Assembly: GCA_003557605.1 (NCBI GenBank)
Contig: PWNW01000129.1
Location: 1-6,785, forward strand
DNA length: 6,785 nt
Direction: 5' to 3'
Source of the DNA: Spirochaetaceae bacterium
GTDB lineage: Bacteria; Spirochaetota; Spirochaetia; PWKH01
Shown here: piece by piece, positions 6,078 to 6,785 of the stretch
Numbering within the stretch: position 1 is the first letter of the stretch
Layout of the letters: each line of letters begins with the position of its first letter
Made by a program: the position numbers and the translations under genes
Notes under the pieces: model-generated
The model's input: the letters and a program-made list of their open reading frames with translations, nothing else
Told to the model about the DNA's origin: nothing
Databases searched by the model: none

Positions 6078-6785
6078 ATGACGTGGAAACTGGAACATTT
6101 GACAGGCTCGACATGGTATATTCCCGGAGCCGTAAATATCGGCATGTACTGCTGCGGGAATGATGCATACCTGATTGACTCAGGCAGCAGCGGTGAAACG
6201 GGGCGGCAGGTGAGAAAGCTCCTTGATTCACAGGGACTTACGCTCAAGGCGATAATCAACACCCACAGCCATTCCGATCACATCGGCGGCAATGCATACC
6301 TGCAGAAGCGTTTCAGCTGCTCAGTTCATGCTCCTCATGCAGAAGCACCCTTTGTGGAGGATCCCTCCCTTGAACCGAAGTTTCTCTGGGGAGGCCGTCC
6401 CCATCAGGGACTTCACAGCAGACACATTCAGGCAGAACCAAGCAAGGTCACCCGCACCTATCAGGAAGGGCCGGTTGCGGATACTGCTCTTCATGCTGTC
6501 TTGCTTCCAGGACACAGCTGGTCAATGATGGGAATATGCACCCCCGATGATGTGTTATTCTGTGCAGATGCCGTAATTTCACATCGAATCATAAGAAAAT
6601 ATCCCTTCTTTTTCCTCTATGATCCAAAACAGCATCTCGAGACCCTTGATCATCTCCAGTCAGCCGCTTACCGTCTTTACGTTCCTAGTCACGCAGTTCC
6701 TGACCATGATATTACTGAACTGGTCCAGGTTAACCGGGATGCTGTTCTTTATGCCGCTGACTGCATTCGGGATCAGGTGAACCGG
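6078..6785 (+). CDS. Metallo-beta-lactamase-fold hydrolase, C-terminus cut by window edge
   Basis: The 236 visible residues carry the complete metal-binding set of the glyoxalase-II-like metallo-beta-lactamase superfamily: HSHSDH at 63-68 (H63, H65, D67, H68), H146 in LPGHSW, the bridging aspartate D164 in FCAD, and H205 in VPSHAVP. These ligands normally hold two zinc ions and activate water for hydrolysis of thioester, ester or similar bonds in the cytoplasm. The N-terminus, WYIPGAVNIGMY at 13-24, is the usual first strand of the fold and supports the ATG at 6078. The reading frame is open to the right edge; the family commonly extends a further 50-100 residues. No signal peptide is seen. 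There is no clear Shine-Dalgarno ahead of the ATG. A weak pair, TTGATT (6043-6048) and TACTCT (6066-6071) 17 bp apart, would place the transcript start at the ATG itself. It is divergent from the kinase run across 99 bp. The substrate cannot be assigned. Confidence 0.87.
   Translation, partial: MTWKLEHLTGSTWYIPGAVNIGMYCCGNDAYLIDSGSSGETGRQVRKLLDSQGLTLKAIINTHSHSDHIGGNAYLQKRFSCSVHAPHAEAPFVEDPSLEPKFLWGGRPHQGLHSRHIQAEPSKVTRTYQEGPVADTALHAVLLPGHSWSMMGICTPDDVLFCADAVISHRIIRKYPFFFLYDPKQHLETLDHLQSAAYRLYVPSHAVPDHDITELVQVNRDAVLYAADCIRDQVNR

Noticed and set aside
5965..6262. Minus-strand frames opposite the start of the metallo-hydrolase
   Set aside because: They overlap the strong promoter and the metallo-hydrolase N-terminus, and lack motifs.
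1..6785. CRISPR arrays, insertion sequences, tRNA or rRNA genes
   Set aside because: No regularly spaced repeats, transposase motifs, terminal inverted repeats or RNA-gene signatures were seen on either strand.

Overview
The window holds five genes that read leftward (minus strand) in one continuous run, and one gene that reads rightward at the right edge. In minus-strand transcription order the run is: a small coiled-coil protein resembling phasins (5978-5625), an ABC1/UbiB/AarF-family atypical kinase (5609-3921), an L-fucose-isomerase-like sugar isomerase (3808-2405), a second ABC1/UbiB/AarF kinase that is a close paralogue of the first (2211-538), and a GlpP-type glycerol antiterminator that runs off the left edge (472-1). 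The divergent gene is a metallo-beta-lactamase-fold hydrolase starting at 6078 and running off the right edge. Coding density is high; the longest gene-free stretch is about 190 bases.

The DNA is clearly bacterial: strong AGGAGG-type ribosome binding sites, short intergenic gaps, intermediate GC by eye. GlpP is typical of Firmicutes and also occurs in some other lineages such as spirochaetes; together with the fucose-isomerase-like enzyme this suggests an anaerobic or fermentative bacterium. The sequence alone does not settle the phylum. No mobile element, tRNA, rRNA or CRISPR array was seen.

The most interesting part is the pair of ABC1 kinases. They are roughly 60% identical by eye and flank a sugar isomerase, with a phasin-like coiled-coil gene directly ahead of the first. 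Both depart from the textbook family signatures in the same way: KxGQ is KFAQ, the alanine-rich nucleotide loop AAAS is AAGS, and DFG is DYG. The downstream copy also has HAGN in place of HPGN in the catalytic loop. No quinone biosynthesis gene is visible, so the usual ubiquinone role cannot be inferred from context. A lipid- or membrane-associated kinase module with a coiled-coil partner is an inference worth testing.

Regulation: a perfect TATAAT box lies just upstream of the phasin-like gene. A weaker promoter, overlapped by a 29-bp dyad, lies upstream of the second kinase. A stem-loop follows the isomerase, and a candidate promoter precedes glpP. The run may therefore be two or three overlapping transcription units rather than one operon.
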